NCBI GenBank assembly: GCA_036435485.1
Contig: CM071595.1
Coordinates: 10,778,001-10,842,000 of the forward strand
Length of the DNA: 64,000 nucleotides
Source of the DNA: Saposhnikovia divaricata
Lineage: Eukaryota; Streptophyta; Magnoliopsida; Apiales; Apiaceae
Reading direction: 5' to 3'
The position numbers were made by a program, and so were the translations under genes. Of the stretch, positions 26,301-37,195 are shown piece after piece. A model generated the notes under the pieces. It was not told the origin of the DNA. It saw only the letters and a program-made list of their open reading frames with translations, and searched no databases. The number at the start of each line of letters is the position of its first letter. Within the stretch, counting starts at the first letter, position 1.

Positions 26301-27373
26301 TTAGACGTATCCTTCACAAAAGCAAGATAGCCATCACAACCCTTAGACAAAAGTTTACCCGCCTTTAGAGCTGAAATCATTTTAATCTCTCCTTTCGGTT
26401 GAGAACCCTGGTATAAAAATTCGGGTTTATCTGCATCTCCAAAGATCACCCTCTTCCCCTGACAGTCAATTGTAGCTCGATGCTCACTCAACCAATCCAT
26501 ACCCAGAATAATGTCAAAATCATGCATCTCCATCGGAAGCAAGTTAACCTTACAATTTCTCTCCCCAACAGCTATCGAGCACTCTCGGTACACATCAGAA
26601 ATAATAACAGAATTCCCCATCGGGGTAGCAATAGACATACGAGGATATAGTAATGAAGGTTCAACACCAAGATGACGAACAAACGATAAAGATACTAAAG
26701 AATGAGTCGAACCAATATCAAATAACACATAAGCATCACGTCTACCAACAAGAAGTGTTCCTGAAACGGTACCTGAATTAGCTGCCGCCTGATTAGCAGT
26801 CAATGCGAACACTCTGCCTGAAGTATTCTGCTGACTGCCACTACCACTACCACCTGCTCCTCCACCAGTGTTACGCGATGCCGTACAATCCTTTGCCCTA
26901 TGTGACATGCTACCACACAAGAAACAAGCCCCGGTCTGTTTATAACAAGCTCTCCCTGGGTGATGTCCACCACAAGTAGCACAAGGAGCCACTGGAATCA
27001 TATTGGGGTTGCCCCCATAAACTGAATAACGACTCTTCCCCTGTTGGCGACCCTGCCACTGCCTAGGCTGCTGCTGCTGAAATCGCTGATTTTGATTCTG
27101 TTTCTGACCACCATACTGATTCTGACCATAAGCTGACTGAGTCCTCATATTCTGATATCTTCCACGCCACTGTCCCTGCTGAGTACCCTGACCTCCATTC
27201 CACTGCTTACCCTGTACAAAACTCTGATCATCTCTATTTCGCTTGCGATCATTCTGGAACTTGTAAGCTCTATACTCAGTGCGCTCCTTCTCAATATCCT
27301 TAGCTGCATCTGCCACCTCAGCCACACTAGGAAACCTCAATGAAATGATACCACCTCGTAAATTAGGCCTCAA
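23369..27373 (-). CDS. pol: Pol polyprotein of the Tekay-like gypsy element
   Basis: 1334 codons uninterrupted. The order is a Gln-rich nucleocapsid tail, a CCHC knuckle at residues 150-163 (CFLCGSMSHRAKDC) and a second degenerate knuckle at 131-143. The protease follows, with DIGSTHS at 219-225 (usual DTG changed to DIG). The reverse transcriptase spans about 400-570 with FIDD at 553-556, and RNase H carries YSDASKRG. The integrase has an HHCC zinc region (CLICQQVK) and DDE core motifs MDFVTHLP and VSDRDTRF. The C-terminal tail is chromodomain-like (FVKVLWKNHSEREATWELE). The enzyme set is that needed for copy-and-paste movement. The start codon is nominal, because the true frame should open in Gag upstream. 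Confidence 0.95.
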   Translation of the reverse strand: MRPNLRGGIISLRFPSVAEVADAAKDIEKERTEYRAYKFQNDRKRNRDDQSFVQGKQWNGGQGTQQGQWRGRYQNMRTQSAYGQNQYGGQKQNQNQRFQQQQPRQWQGRQQGKSRYSVYGGNPNMIPVAPCATCGGHHPGRACYKQTGACFLCGSMSHRAKDCTASRNTGGGAGGSGSGSQQNTSGRVFALTANQAAANSGTVSGTLLVGRRDAYVLFDIGSTHSLVSLSFVRHLGVEPSLLYPRMSIATPMGNSVIISDVYRECSIAVGERNCKVNLLPMEMHDFDIILGMDWLSEHRATIDCQGKRVIFGDADKPEFLYQGSQPKGEIKMISALKAGKLLSKGCDGYLAFVKDTSKDEPRIEDYPVVNEFTDVFPDELPGLPPQREVEFIIELVPGAEPISKAPYRMAPLELQELKVQLQELLDRGFIRPSVSPWGAPVLFVKKKDGSMRLCIDYRELNKVTIRNRYPLPRIDDLFDQLQGAIFFSKIDLRSGYHQLRVREEDIPKTAFRTRYGHYEFLVMSFGLTNAPAVFMDLMNRVFHDYLDKFVVVFIDDILIYSRSREEHLRIVLEILREKKLFAKFSKCEFWLEQVAFLGHIVSSRGIELDPAKVEAITNWPRPSNVTEVRSFLGLAGYYRRFVEGFSSIALPLTQLMRKGVKFEWNDDREQSFQELKKRLVSAPILVLPSGSGGFQVYSDASKRGLGCVLMQYGKVISYASRQLKPYEVNYPTHDLELAAVVFALKIWRHYLYGETCDIFTDHKSLRYIFTQKELNMRQRRWLELLKDYDANIQYHPGKANVVADVLSRKNLGSVASLITQPHLISDMERFGIELYVRGSDGSIASLRVEPNLVSRVKEAQKNDTGLEGIRSKVAEGKQKYFRVDDEGVIWLGSKLCVPADVTIREEILTEAHSSSFSIHPGSTKMYRDLKKHFWWSGMKGDIAEFVRKCLICQQVKIDHQRPSGLLQQLDIPVWKWENITMDFVTHLPRTFRKNDVIWVVVDRLTKSAHFLPIRETTPVHELAEIFQRDIVRLHGVPVSIVSDRDTRFTSRFWKGFQQAWGTRLNFSTAYHPQTDGQSERTIQTLEDMLRACALEWTGDWDKYLYLVEFAYNNSWHASIGMPPFEALYGRRCRAPSCWDEVGERVIEGPELVRVTNDKVEKAKASLKEARSRQKSYADQHRKFGGFEPGDHVFLKVSPCKGVKRFGMKGKLSPRYVGPFDIIEKVGEVSYRVALPPQLSHVHNVFHVSVLRGYKYHPLHIVQYPLHKIREDLSFEEEAEAILAREERVLRKNTIPFVKVLWKNHSEREATWELEQSIRERYPHLFDSGTSFSFV

Positions 27374-28053
27374 CCCCCATTTAAATTTCTCAGCCTGCTG
27401 TGCAGCAGTCCCTGCACTGTCCCAGCAAATCCAGCCAACCTGATAAACCTTGCCATATAGTCAGTAATGCTCTCATCAAAATTCTGCGCAATAGAATGAA
27501 ACTCCCTCAAGTAACCCTCTCTGTCTGCATTAGAAAAGTACTGCTCATAGAACACCTCCTTGAATCCCTGCCATACCAATGTCTCTGTAAATTCCTCTCC
27601 TCTAGTAGCTTTCACTCCTCTCCACCACCTCTGAGCATCCCCCTCCAACTTATACACAGCTAACCTGACCTTCTGAACGTCATCACAACCCAAGGCATCA
27701 ACAATCTTCTCAAGATGTACAATCCAGTTTTCAGCATCTATAGGAGTCGGCGCTGAATGAAAAGAATCCGGTTTCTGCTTAGAAAACCTCTCCAACCATG
27801 CAAATGGCTCTAACTGATTACCCTGGTCATCCTGATTGCCTTGGCCATTCTGATTGCCCTGACCATTCTGATTATTCTGATTTCCCTGACCATTCTGATT
27901 GCCTTGGCCATTCTGATTACCCTGACCATTCTGATTATTCATATTTGCCATAGCTTGTTGTATACCGTTCGCCACTGCTTGTCCTAACATATTAGCTAGC
28001 TGAGCGGGGCTAACATTCAGGGTAGTTTGATTTTGATTTTTCTTAGGAGGCAT
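27370..28053 (-). CDS. gag: Gag of the Tekay-like gypsy element (frameshifted C-terminus)
   Basis: The frame starts MPPKKNQNQTTLNVSPAQL at 28053, just downstream of the primer site. A glycine/asparagine/glutamine repeat (NQNGQG, about residues 38-80) precedes the retrotransposon Gag domain, with the WLERFSKQKP and ENWIVHLEKIVDALGCDD motifs. Gag coats the element RNA. The frame ends after RLRNLNGG. In the next frame the sequence AAQQAEKFKWG leads straight into Pol, so a one-base change near 27415-27425 has detached the Gag tail. In intact relatives Gag and Pol are normally one frame. Whether some fusion product is still made by ribosomal slippage is unknown. Confidence 0.88.
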   Translation of the reverse strand: MPPKKNQNQTTLNVSPAQLANMLGQAVANGIQQAMANMNNQNGQGNQNGQGNQNGQGNQNNQNGQGNQNGQGNQDDQGNQLEPFAWLERFSKQKPDSFHSAPTPIDAENWIVHLEKIVDALGCDDVQKVRLAVYKLEGDAQRWWRGVKATRGEEFTETLVWQGFKEVFYEQYFSNADREGYLREFHSIAQNFDESITDYMARFIRLAGFAGTVQGLLHSRLRNLNGG

Positions 28054-28230
28054 CTACAATATAAGATTAGCAAACAAATGAAGATCACAAGAATAGATAA
28101 GCAGAAGCAATTAAAAATAGATATCGAAAGAGTAAAGCAAGATGATATGAATTTTAAACAGAATACCCATCCTAACGTCTACCCAAACTCACAGGTCAAC
28201 CTAAATAGGTTTTCTACAAGAAAGAACCTA

Positions 28231-28245
28231 AGCTCTGATGCCAAC
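28231..28245 (-). other. Primer-binding site of the gypsy element
   Basis: Two to three bases inside the 5' LTR the minus strand reads TTGGCATCAGAGCT. This differs by one base from the TGGTATCAGAGC that pairs with the initiator tRNA-Met 3' end. Confidence 0.85.
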
Positions 28246-28247
28246 TT

Positions 28248-30335
28248 TGTAACACCCCCTTCCTAAAATGGAAGGAGATATTACCTAAAATCCATAAACC
28301 TGCAAACAGAGCACTAAAATAATCTCTAATTAACGATTAAACAATCTAATAATCTCCAAAATTAAAATAAACCTCCAAATTACAGTTCAAACCAATAAAT
28401 ACGAAAACCACAAATCTGTAAATAAATAATCCAGTCTAAATAATTCTAGAAGTCCATAAATCCTAGGCAACGAAATAATGGGTAACACTCCATCACACAG
28501 TCCCAGATCCCCCTAAGCACCTGCCAGACAAAGAATACGGCATGAGCCAAACGCCCAGTACGGATTTGGAATACAATATATAAAACAGAAAAAAAATAGA
28601 TAAGTATATTTGACAGTTATAATAAAACATTTATTTTAAAATACGCATGGCTGAAGCAACGAGGGATTAGGATATTTCATACCGAGATCAGAACAGAACA
28701 GAACAAATACAAATACACACATCATAGGGTACCTAATGTGTGTAACAAATTGGATAACGTGTACGGCATATACAACGTCACCGCCAAATCAAATCACAAA
28801 TCACAATCTGGGTGCACCCACGTATCCTGAAACAAATATCAAAATTGCGCAAAAGCTCGCCACCTGAGCTATCAGAAGGATACGCCGTGACCAATCACAC
28901 TGCCACGGAAGTGTCATGCCACTGGTGCCGCAATGACATGGCTGTAGTACCCCTACAGCTGGTTAACTCGGTATACCCTATATCTCTAAGGGTTCAAATA
29001 AAATAATTTTCACAATTTAAAATAAATCACCTCGAGCAGATATTTCAAATATTCTAAACAGATAAGTAACAAACACAATTTTTGAAACCCGCAAAAACAG
29101 AGATTTAAATATTTCGAACCAGATTTTAAAACAATTTTCAGAGGTCAAACGATTAGGAACAGAACGAATAAATTTGAGAGTGAACGAATCAAATATATTT
29201 AATCCTAAAAAGAGTAGTACTGAATAAAAAGGGGACAGAATCCGTACCTCGAATATAGCAACTAAAATACTAACGAAATCCACAAACGATCCACTAAACC
29301 CCCGGTCCGCGATCTAAATACAAAATATAATTTATAATTAAAATACATTCTTTTATATATTTAATAGATAAAATTATCACACATTTTAATACAATAGTTA
29401 GCCCTGGACAACACTAACAATCTCCTGCATTAACCATTACCAGTTTACCACAACCTGAACCCATTTTATACCGCATCATTTAATGATTTACCTATAATAA
29501 TATATATTAAATTAATAAACTGACACCAAAGAAGCTAAACCAGGAAACCAACGAAGTAGGTGTACAAGTTTAATAAAATTGTAACAAAATCATGGTGTAC
29601 TACTTGTATATAATATAATAATATTAAAACTTAAAACTTGTTTTCATCTTGACATTACGAATTCTTGTGCGTGTGAATAAAATATTAACAATAAATTAAT
29701 TTATTAACCTCGGTTTAATAATTAACCAAACTAACGCATTCATTTTATTAAACAAAACCATAATTTTGACTCTAAATAAATATCACACGAATATTGGTAC
29801 ATGTTTTCTTATTTAAATCAAGTAAGCTTGATTTTGAATACAGTGCCTAACCACTTGACTATTCAGAATGAAAAAGTGTGATTACCATGTAAAATTTAAA
29901 CCCCACTAACAACCTAACAATGGATATAACACGATCTAAATATCAAACATTATAAAATCATGCACTAGCTAGTAGGTGCTAGTAGCCTAGTACATGTGCT
30001 AATTCGTGTGATGTGAACATACAATAAAATAATAATTAAATAGCCAATAAAATAAATAGTCTTACTTGTGTGTTCTCTCAAGCACCTAGCCTGAAGCTCT
30101 GTTTTCTTCTTTTTTTTTTCGATCTCTGATTCTCCCTCTATGCGGCTCCTTAAGTAGAAATTAGGTTTTTTTTATAATCTTGACGGGAGATGTGATAGTT
30201 ATATAGAGTGACAACTAGCCTATACCAATTAGGAGTGTTTGACACATAATAAAATTAAAATACATTCCTTATTCTATTTTAATTAGAAAACAAATTTCAT
30301 TAATAAATCTGATAAATCTGATTCTAATGAAATTC

Positions 30336-30402
<67 letters not shown>

Positions 30403-30418
30403 TACTACGGGTATTACA
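28248..30418 (-). repeat. 5' LTR of the gypsy element (right copy)
   Basis: 2171 bp, with the same ends as the left LTR. In the element's own orientation this is the promoter LTR, preceding the primer-binding site. Its (TTA)n tract (about 30336-30402) is shorter than that of the left copy. Confidence 0.95.
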
Positions 30419-30799
30419 ACTATGGTCTTCACATGCTTGCAAATTGCCTGCAATAGGCCATCAAAATCAGACCTGATAGAATAAAAAGTATTGAAATGCA
30501 AAAGGAAATAAAACATAGGGTACTAGTACCTCATGGTCTCAATGAATTTATTAAGCCAATCATTCTGCAGAAATTGATATACATTAAAAAGAAATGGTCT
30601 GGACATAACTCACTGGCAGTTAGAGAAGAAACTTACCTTCTTAAACCATGCAACTCCTCTGCAATAAGATTGCATTCCCTGCATAATGCATCAGTTATAA
30701 GGTCTTCCGGAATTTCAATCCCACGAACAACAATCACAACAGACTTGAGGGGATGTAGTACGACAACAAAGTAGGCTGCTTTACACTTTGCCATAGATA

Positions 30800-31744
30800 A
30801 AACAAAGAATAAACAGAGAACATTAGTTGATAAGAAAACATTTAGAAACAATTTTCAGAATAACTTCAGATCTAAATATTAAAAAATGAACAACACTAAC
30901 TGGAGGACTTAAAAATTACAACATTAAAATAATCAATGCCTACAAAGGCTGAGCTGCCTTTACCAAAGAAACACTAATATTCTATACAACTTGGTGCTGA
31001 GTATAATTCACTTCCAAAACATAGACAAATATATGATTTTCTCTGCTTAACATTGAATGTAAGAACAAACTTGTTTTGACCTGTTTTGCGACTTGAGAGT
31101 ACATTTTCATTGTTCATCTCTTCAATTGGATATCTAAGCTAATGAAGTGCCATTAACCAGAGTAAGTTCTAAGCCATAAATTTTTGGTAATTAACAGATT
31201 AATATATCAGAATATATTGCAATATCGACAAACCTTAAAATTTTCAATAGCTGCTTCATTTTCTGCATTAACATAACTGTTAGATAATTTATTAGAAATT
31301 TATTCTGAATTCATGTGATCCTTTTAAATAAGTATAATTGAGGCTTACCATTTGAGATCAAACCAATCTGAAGAAAAACAAGGTTGTCTTGTGCTAACAA
31401 AACGCAAACAAGTTTCATCGATCTGGATGTACATTTAAAATTTAATAAATAAATAGAAACTGAAAAAATTAATAAATAAACACTCTAAATATTTAAAAAT
31501 AATAACTTATTTATTTTGAAAATAAAAATTAATTAATTTAAAGGTGAATGTAATTTTAATATAATTATACACTTCTTAATTAAAAACTAAAAATTTAGTT
31601 TATTAATGATTATTCAAAAAAATCACCATTTTCATTCCTATTAATGTTTTTGATATAACAAATAAATTCATTTCAATTTTTTTATTTTATGTAAAATGTT
31701 ATTTATTGTATGAATTATTTTTAATTTTCAAAAAAATTAAAAAA
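30800..31744. other. AT-rich sequence, no gene seen
   Basis: Presumably intron or flank of the lipase-like fragment, then very AT-rich sequence. No open frame or motif supported. Confidence 0.5.
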
Positions 31745-31943
31745 TAGCCCTGCGGGCCCCACTACCACGTCAGCAGTCAACACCAGTCAACTACCACGTC
31801 AGCAAGGGGTGGGACCCTGCCACATCAGCTACCACGACAGCAGGGTGGGGCCCACCTGCCACGTCAGCATGCCACGACAGCAGGGTGGGCCCCTGCCACT
31901 TCAGCATGCCACGTCAGCAAAGTCCGGTCAGTAGTGTGGGACT

Positions 31944-31946
<3 letters not shown>
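31745..31946. repeat. CCACGTCAGC-rich minisatellite
   Basis: Repeats of TGCCACGTCAGC, TACCACGACAGCAGGGTGGG and related units, GC-rich against AT-rich surroundings. The same words (GTGGGACCCACCTGCCACATCAG, ATGCCACGTCAGC) recur at the ends of the tandem units at 34050, 34800 and 35575, so this block belongs to the same repeat family. Confidence 0.85.

Positions 31947-32010
<64 letters not shown>
31947..32010. repeat. (AT)n microsatellite
   Basis: About 32 AT units between the CCACGTCA block and the second ABCC copy. Confidence 0.95.
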
Positions 32011-32014
<4 letters not shown>

Positions 32015-33337
32015 ACCCTTTCTGGCCTAGCATAGCATGTCCCTGGTAGTACAGTGCACTAGCTTACATCAATGGGTGGTAACAGTATTCAGGATGACAA
32101 ACCAAGACTTGCTTATCATGGTTGTAATTTTTCTTGTTAATTTATCTCTTTTTTCACTTCTAATTTGGCTAAATATTTTTTTGTATTCAAAAAATTTAAA
32201 TAATAAGATCACAGGAATGACTAGCTCTTGCTGCAAAACTACTGAAACAACAATGTTAATATGATCGTGTATAAATGATTTGAAAGGAAGATCCAAAGTA
32301 CCTAATGTTTCAACTTCCTAGGTCGCAGAATTAATAACTAAAAATGATCTGGCATTTTTATATAGTTGTGGAATATTTTTGGGTGAAACTGTTTCTTCTT
32401 TACTCAATTTGTTCATTTTGTTTTCTTAAAAAGATAAATAGGAGGCATAACTTCATTTACTTGAGATTTTAATTTTGTTTTCCTTTGGTAGGCTGTAAAT
32501 GCAAATGTATCTTTGAAGCGACTGGAGGAGCTTCTGTTGGCAGAGGAAAGAATACTTTTGCCGAACCCACCTCTAGAATCAGGACTTCCTGCAGTCTCAA
32601 TCAAGAATGGTTCATTTTTTGGGAGTCAAAGGTTGATTTTGAAATCATTTTTTTAAGTACTCAGCACATTATTCGGTCATGCATCCACCACAGTAACAGA
32701 TTAGCCTTTTATAAACTTTTAACACATACTATTTTTGGATAAATTAAGAATAATTTCTTGAACGTTACATGATTTGTTTCATGTTATGTTAAACTTTCCA
32801 TTAATTTCCTCCGTATTTAATAATAAGAAAAAACTTCAAGCCATACTAACAGCTTGCTTTTACACAGAATTATAGTCTCATAAATGGTCTTGAGAAAATT
32901 GCTCCTAGTTGCACACTGTCACTTTGGACCCAAACCCATGAAAAACATTAAATGAAGACCGTAAGAAAAATATTCAGAACAAACGTATGTTCATGCAAAA
33001 CTATATCCTTATTATTTGTGTTTAAGATTGGCAATTCAATATATTTAAGTCGAACACTTAGATGACATTTGATGCCTAGCAATTTTAAAAGTCGACTGGT
33101 ACCTTCTGGCTACACAAGGAAGGGTTTAAAGTTTATAGTGTGAACGATCGGCTTCAGTTAGAAATATTTCTTCTATGTGTTCATAGTTTATACTTTATTG
33201 GTTGCATCACTATTTATAGATATCTAACAAAATAATTCTATTTAACAGTGTTATTTGGAATTGTACAAGCACATGCTTTAAAATTTACATACACTTGTTA
33301 TTCATTCTATTTCCAATCAGAGGAGGTGACACTGTTT
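32011..33337 (+). pseudogene. Second partial copy of the ABCC pseudogene (segmental duplication copy 2)
   Basis: This matches 15040-15974 and then 17860-18295, without the mariner insertion or the 119-bp tandem duplication. The exon at 32492-32631 reads AVNANVSLKRLEELLLAEER and on to KNGSFFGSQ, with a proper AG acceptor and GT donor. It keeps 35 bp that copy 1 lost, so it preserves the older state. Similarity stops at 33337, a few bases into the next exon (GAGGTGACACTGT). With one exon only, it cannot encode a transporter. Confidence 0.88.
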
Positions 33338-35790
33338 AAGGGTCACTGAAAGAAGTTCATTAACATGTTCATGCCTCGGTGAAGAATAAGGTTTGAAGAC
33401 TTACAGGGTTTCAAAAGTATTGAAGATTCAGTATACAGTACCACTAGAAGATTTCAGTGTATTAGCATTGACTACGACATAGACAGTGTAGGAGCATATG
33501 AATTTGAAAGCAATGAATAGAGGGTAAAGACAAAGGATTCAATATGTAGTAGCAATGAAGATGTTGTCTGAGTTCTAGAAAGGATTCCAGTGAAAGTACA
33601 ATGGTTATTGACAGTCAGTGTTCGAAGCAACAACAGAGCTGCAGACTTACCAATCAAAATGTAAATTATGAAAGTGTGAAGATCAAGATCAATGTTAATC
33701 GTTTGTGAACCAGACCAGTGCACTAAGCGTCAACACAATGAAAAGGATCGTTACATTTATCAAGTTGAAGTATTTGTTAAGTACTCGGGATGTGAACATG
33801 AGGATGTGTATCAAAGTTATTGAGTCTGAGTTAATGATTGAATATACGGCTAAGTACAACTCAACAGCTTAAGGATGCAGGATGTAAAGTGGTATAACTT
33901 TGGTACGAAAAGTGAAACTTTCTGAACTACAGTCGAAGATCGGAAACAGCTCAGGGGTACAATGTGTAATGTGACATAACCTTGATGCGAAAAATGAAAG
34001 TTTCCAAACCTCAGTGCAAGAGCTGCAAGGAGTGCCAACCCTCAATGGTCTGCCACGTCATCAGTGTGGGACCCACCTGCCACATCAGATGCCACGTCAG
34101 CGGGCATTGTATTTATGCATATAGCTTATAGCCCGTGCAATGTATGCCTTACTTTTAATTTTTTTTTAATTTACTTATAGTTTAGTATATATAATATTAT
34201 AAACATTATTTTTCAATATGTTGGGAGAATTCAAATTTTTAACCTTTGTATATAAAGCATAGGAATCTGAAAGCATTGAATACAGGGTAAAGACAAAGGA
34301 TTCAATATTGTAGTAGCAATGAAGATGTTGTCTGAGTTCCAAAAAGGATTCCAGTGAAAGTACATTGGAATTGACAGTCAGTGTTCGAAGCAACAACAGA
34401 GCCGCAGACTTACCAATGAAAATGTAAAGAAAGTGTGAAGATCAAGATCAGTACGTGTTAATCGTTTGTGAACCAGACCCAATGCACTAAGCGTCAACAC
34501 AATGAAAAGGATCGTTACATTTATCAAGTTGAAGTATTTGTTAAGTACTCGGGATGTGAACATGAGGGATGTGTATCAAAGTTATGCAGTGTACAAGAGT
34601 CCGAGTTAAAGATTGAATATACGGCTAAGCAGCTTAAGGATGCATGATGTAAAGTGGTATAACTTTGGTACGAAAAGTGAAACTTTCTGAACTACAGTCG
34701 AAGAACAGAAACAACTCATGGTACAATGTGTAATGTGTAATGTGTATGTGTAATGTGCAAGAGCTGCAAGGAGTGCCAACCCACAATAGTTTGCCACGTA
34801 ATCAGTGTGGGACCCACCTGTCACATCAGATGCCACGTCAGCATGCATTATATTTATGTATTTATGTATATAGCTTATAGCCCGTGCAATGCACAGCTTA
34901 CTTTTATTTTTTTTAATTTACTTATAGTTTAGTATATATAATATTATAAACATTATTTTTCAATATATTGGGAGTATTCAAATTATAAACCTTTGTATAT
35001 AAAACATAGGAATCTGAAAGCATTGAATACAGGGTAAAGACAAAGGATTCAATATTGTAGTAGCAATGAAGATGTTGTCTGAGTTCCAAAAAGGATTCCA
35101 GTGAAAGTACACTGGTTATTGACAGTCAGTGTTCGAAGCAACAACAGAGCTGCAGACTTACCAATCGAAATGTGAAGAAAGTGTGAAGATCAAGATCAGT
35201 ACGTGTTAATCGTTTGTGAACCAGACCAATGCACTAAGCGTCAACACAATGAAAAGGATCGTTACATTTATCAAGTTGAAGTATTTGTTAAGTACTCGGG
35301 ATGTGAACATGAGGGATATGTATCAAAGTTATGCAGTGTACAAGAGTCCGAGTTAAAGATTGAATATACGGCTAAGTACAACTCAACAGCTTAAGGATGC
35401 ATGATTTAAAGTGGTATAACTTTGGTACGAAAAGTGAAACTTTCTGAACTACAGTCGAAGAACAGAAACAACTCAGGGTACAATGTGTAATGTGACATAA
35501 CCTTGATGCGAAAAATGAAAGTTTCCAAACCTCAGTGCAAGAGCTGCAAAGAGTGCCAATCCTCAATGGTCCGCCACGTCATCAGTGTGGGACCCACCTG
35601 CCACATCAGATGCCACGTCAGCAGGGCATTGTATTTATGTATTTATGTATATAGCTTATAGCCCGTGCAAAACACATGTTACTTTTAATTTTTTTAATTT
35701 ACTTATTGTTTAGTATATATAATATTATAAATATTATTTTTAATATGTTGGGAGAATTCAAATTTCAAACCTTTGTATATAAATAATTTT
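33338..35790. repeat. Tandem array of three ~750-bp units
   Basis: Corresponding positions (GAATCTGAAAGCATTGAAT) fall at about 33494, 34257 and 35004, spaced 763 and 747 bp. Each unit ends with GTGGGACCCACCTG, ATGCCACGTCAGC, a TATTTATG stretch and CTTATAGCCCGTGCAATGCA, then an AT-rich tail. The GCCCGTGCAATGCAC word resembles the 3' hairpin of plant Helitrons read on the minus strand (GCACGGGCTATAAGCTA). The first unit is the most diverged. Small open frames recurring in each unit are not conserved in length. Confidence 0.85.
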
Positions 35791-36307
35791 TAGTACTAAA
35801 TCTAAATTAATATGCTGTTGGTGGGAATCGAACCTTCAACCTTTCTATATAACATAATTTTTTTTTTTTTGTAGGTTTATATGTCTTATAATTTAGTATC
35901 TGTTCTAACCTTAGACCTCCAACTTTTAGTATTGTTGTATCTAATGGTTATGATGTATTTGAGTTGAAGATCCAACGGTTGTGAATGGGGAAAACAAAAA
36001 ATGAGGAACCAAAATAGAGGGGTAACTAAATTAAATAGAGGGGTAACCAAATTACAAATTATACCAATTTTGCTTATTATAGTATAGTATAGATAATATA
36101 AATAGTATAGATATTTTGTGAGTAATTTTAGTTATTGGTATTTGTGATCTATAATAGTTTGTGATATTTTGATAATGAGCACCAATTATGCAGATACTAT
36201 AACAATGGTTTTTGTTAGTGTAAGGTATAATTATACCTCATACCTTAATGTTCAAGCGTAGCTCTTTGCTTCTGCCTTGTTTGTACGGCTTTCTTTTCTT
36301 TAGTACC
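35791..36307. other. Intergenic, no gene seen
   Basis: AT-rich, with short TATAGTATAG repeats near 36080. Nothing coding. Confidence 0.5.
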
Positions 36308-36778
36308 ATCATGCATAGGGGTGAGCAAAAAACCGAAATGAAACCGAACCGAAACCGACCAAAACCGAACCGAAACCGAAGCCGAACCGGCGGTTGCGGT
36401 TTTGATTTTTAAAAACCGAAATTTTCGGTTTCGGTTCCGGTTTTAGGTTAAAACCGAACTGACTATAACCGAACCGAACCGATTATTAAAATAAATATAT
36501 ATTTTATATAAATTTATAAAACTTTCTGGTGACTGCTCCGGCTGGTAACTTCTCATTTTCGTAAACTATATATATATAGGTTTCTACTATCATGTAAATT
36601 GTATTAAAACTAAGATTATATTGCAATCAATTTACATATTACATGAGAAAGTTCTAATTTGCTTTTGTAATAGCAACTCAGAGTACATTTTGTCATTTAC
36701 TCATATACATTGCACATTATCACACATGCATGTATAAATTTTGTTAAAATATATTGTGAGTCCTGTATAACTTATTAG

Positions 36779-37195
36779 CAGTGGCGGAGGCAGGCTATAC
36801 CACAGGTGGGCTTCAGCCCACTGGTCACCAGTAGCAGGTTTTTTTTACAATTATGGGAGGAAAATTTTTAGAGACTTTATTATAGAAAAATAAAATAAAA
36901 ACAGTCCAGCCCACCCTATTTAACACCAGCCCAGCCCACTCTATTGTGTCAATGTATCCGACTTTACAGCTATACGACTATAAATGGGACATATTTTTGG
37001 ATGAAGTCAAGTCTTTTTGTGTGTCAAATAATATTGAAGTTGTTAATATGGATGACATCATTCAATCCCGAACCCTAATGAGACAAGATGGGCAAATATT
37101 CACTAATTATCATCACTACCGTGTGGAGATTTTTTGTGAGGTAATGAAACATTAATTTAAGCCCCCTCTTCTGCAAATTTCTGGTTCCGCCACTG
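36779..37195. mobile_element. Nested hAT element (417 bp) with transposase remnant
   Basis: Ends are CAGTGGCGGAGGCAGG and, from the right, CAGTGGCGGAACCAGAAATT. The flanking 8-bp repeat is CTTATTAG/CTTATTAA (36771-36778, 37196-37203; seven of eight match). It lies within the AACCG-type hAT, so it inserted later. Confidence 0.88.
36946..37155 (+). pseudogene. hAT transposase fragment (TTF/ZMYM1-like)
   Basis: The 69-codon frame contains WDIFLDEVKSFCVSNNIEVV and TNYHHYRVEIFCEVM. These are motifs I know from the C-terminal part of plant hAT transposases annotated as TTF-type or ZMYM1-like. It is an internal-deletion derivative: everything upstream, including the zinc finger and most of the catalytic core, is gone. 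Confidence 0.7.

Noticed and set aside
33338..35790. CRISPR-like array
   Set aside because: The units are ~750 bp direct repeats in a plant genome, with no short repeat-spacer pattern.
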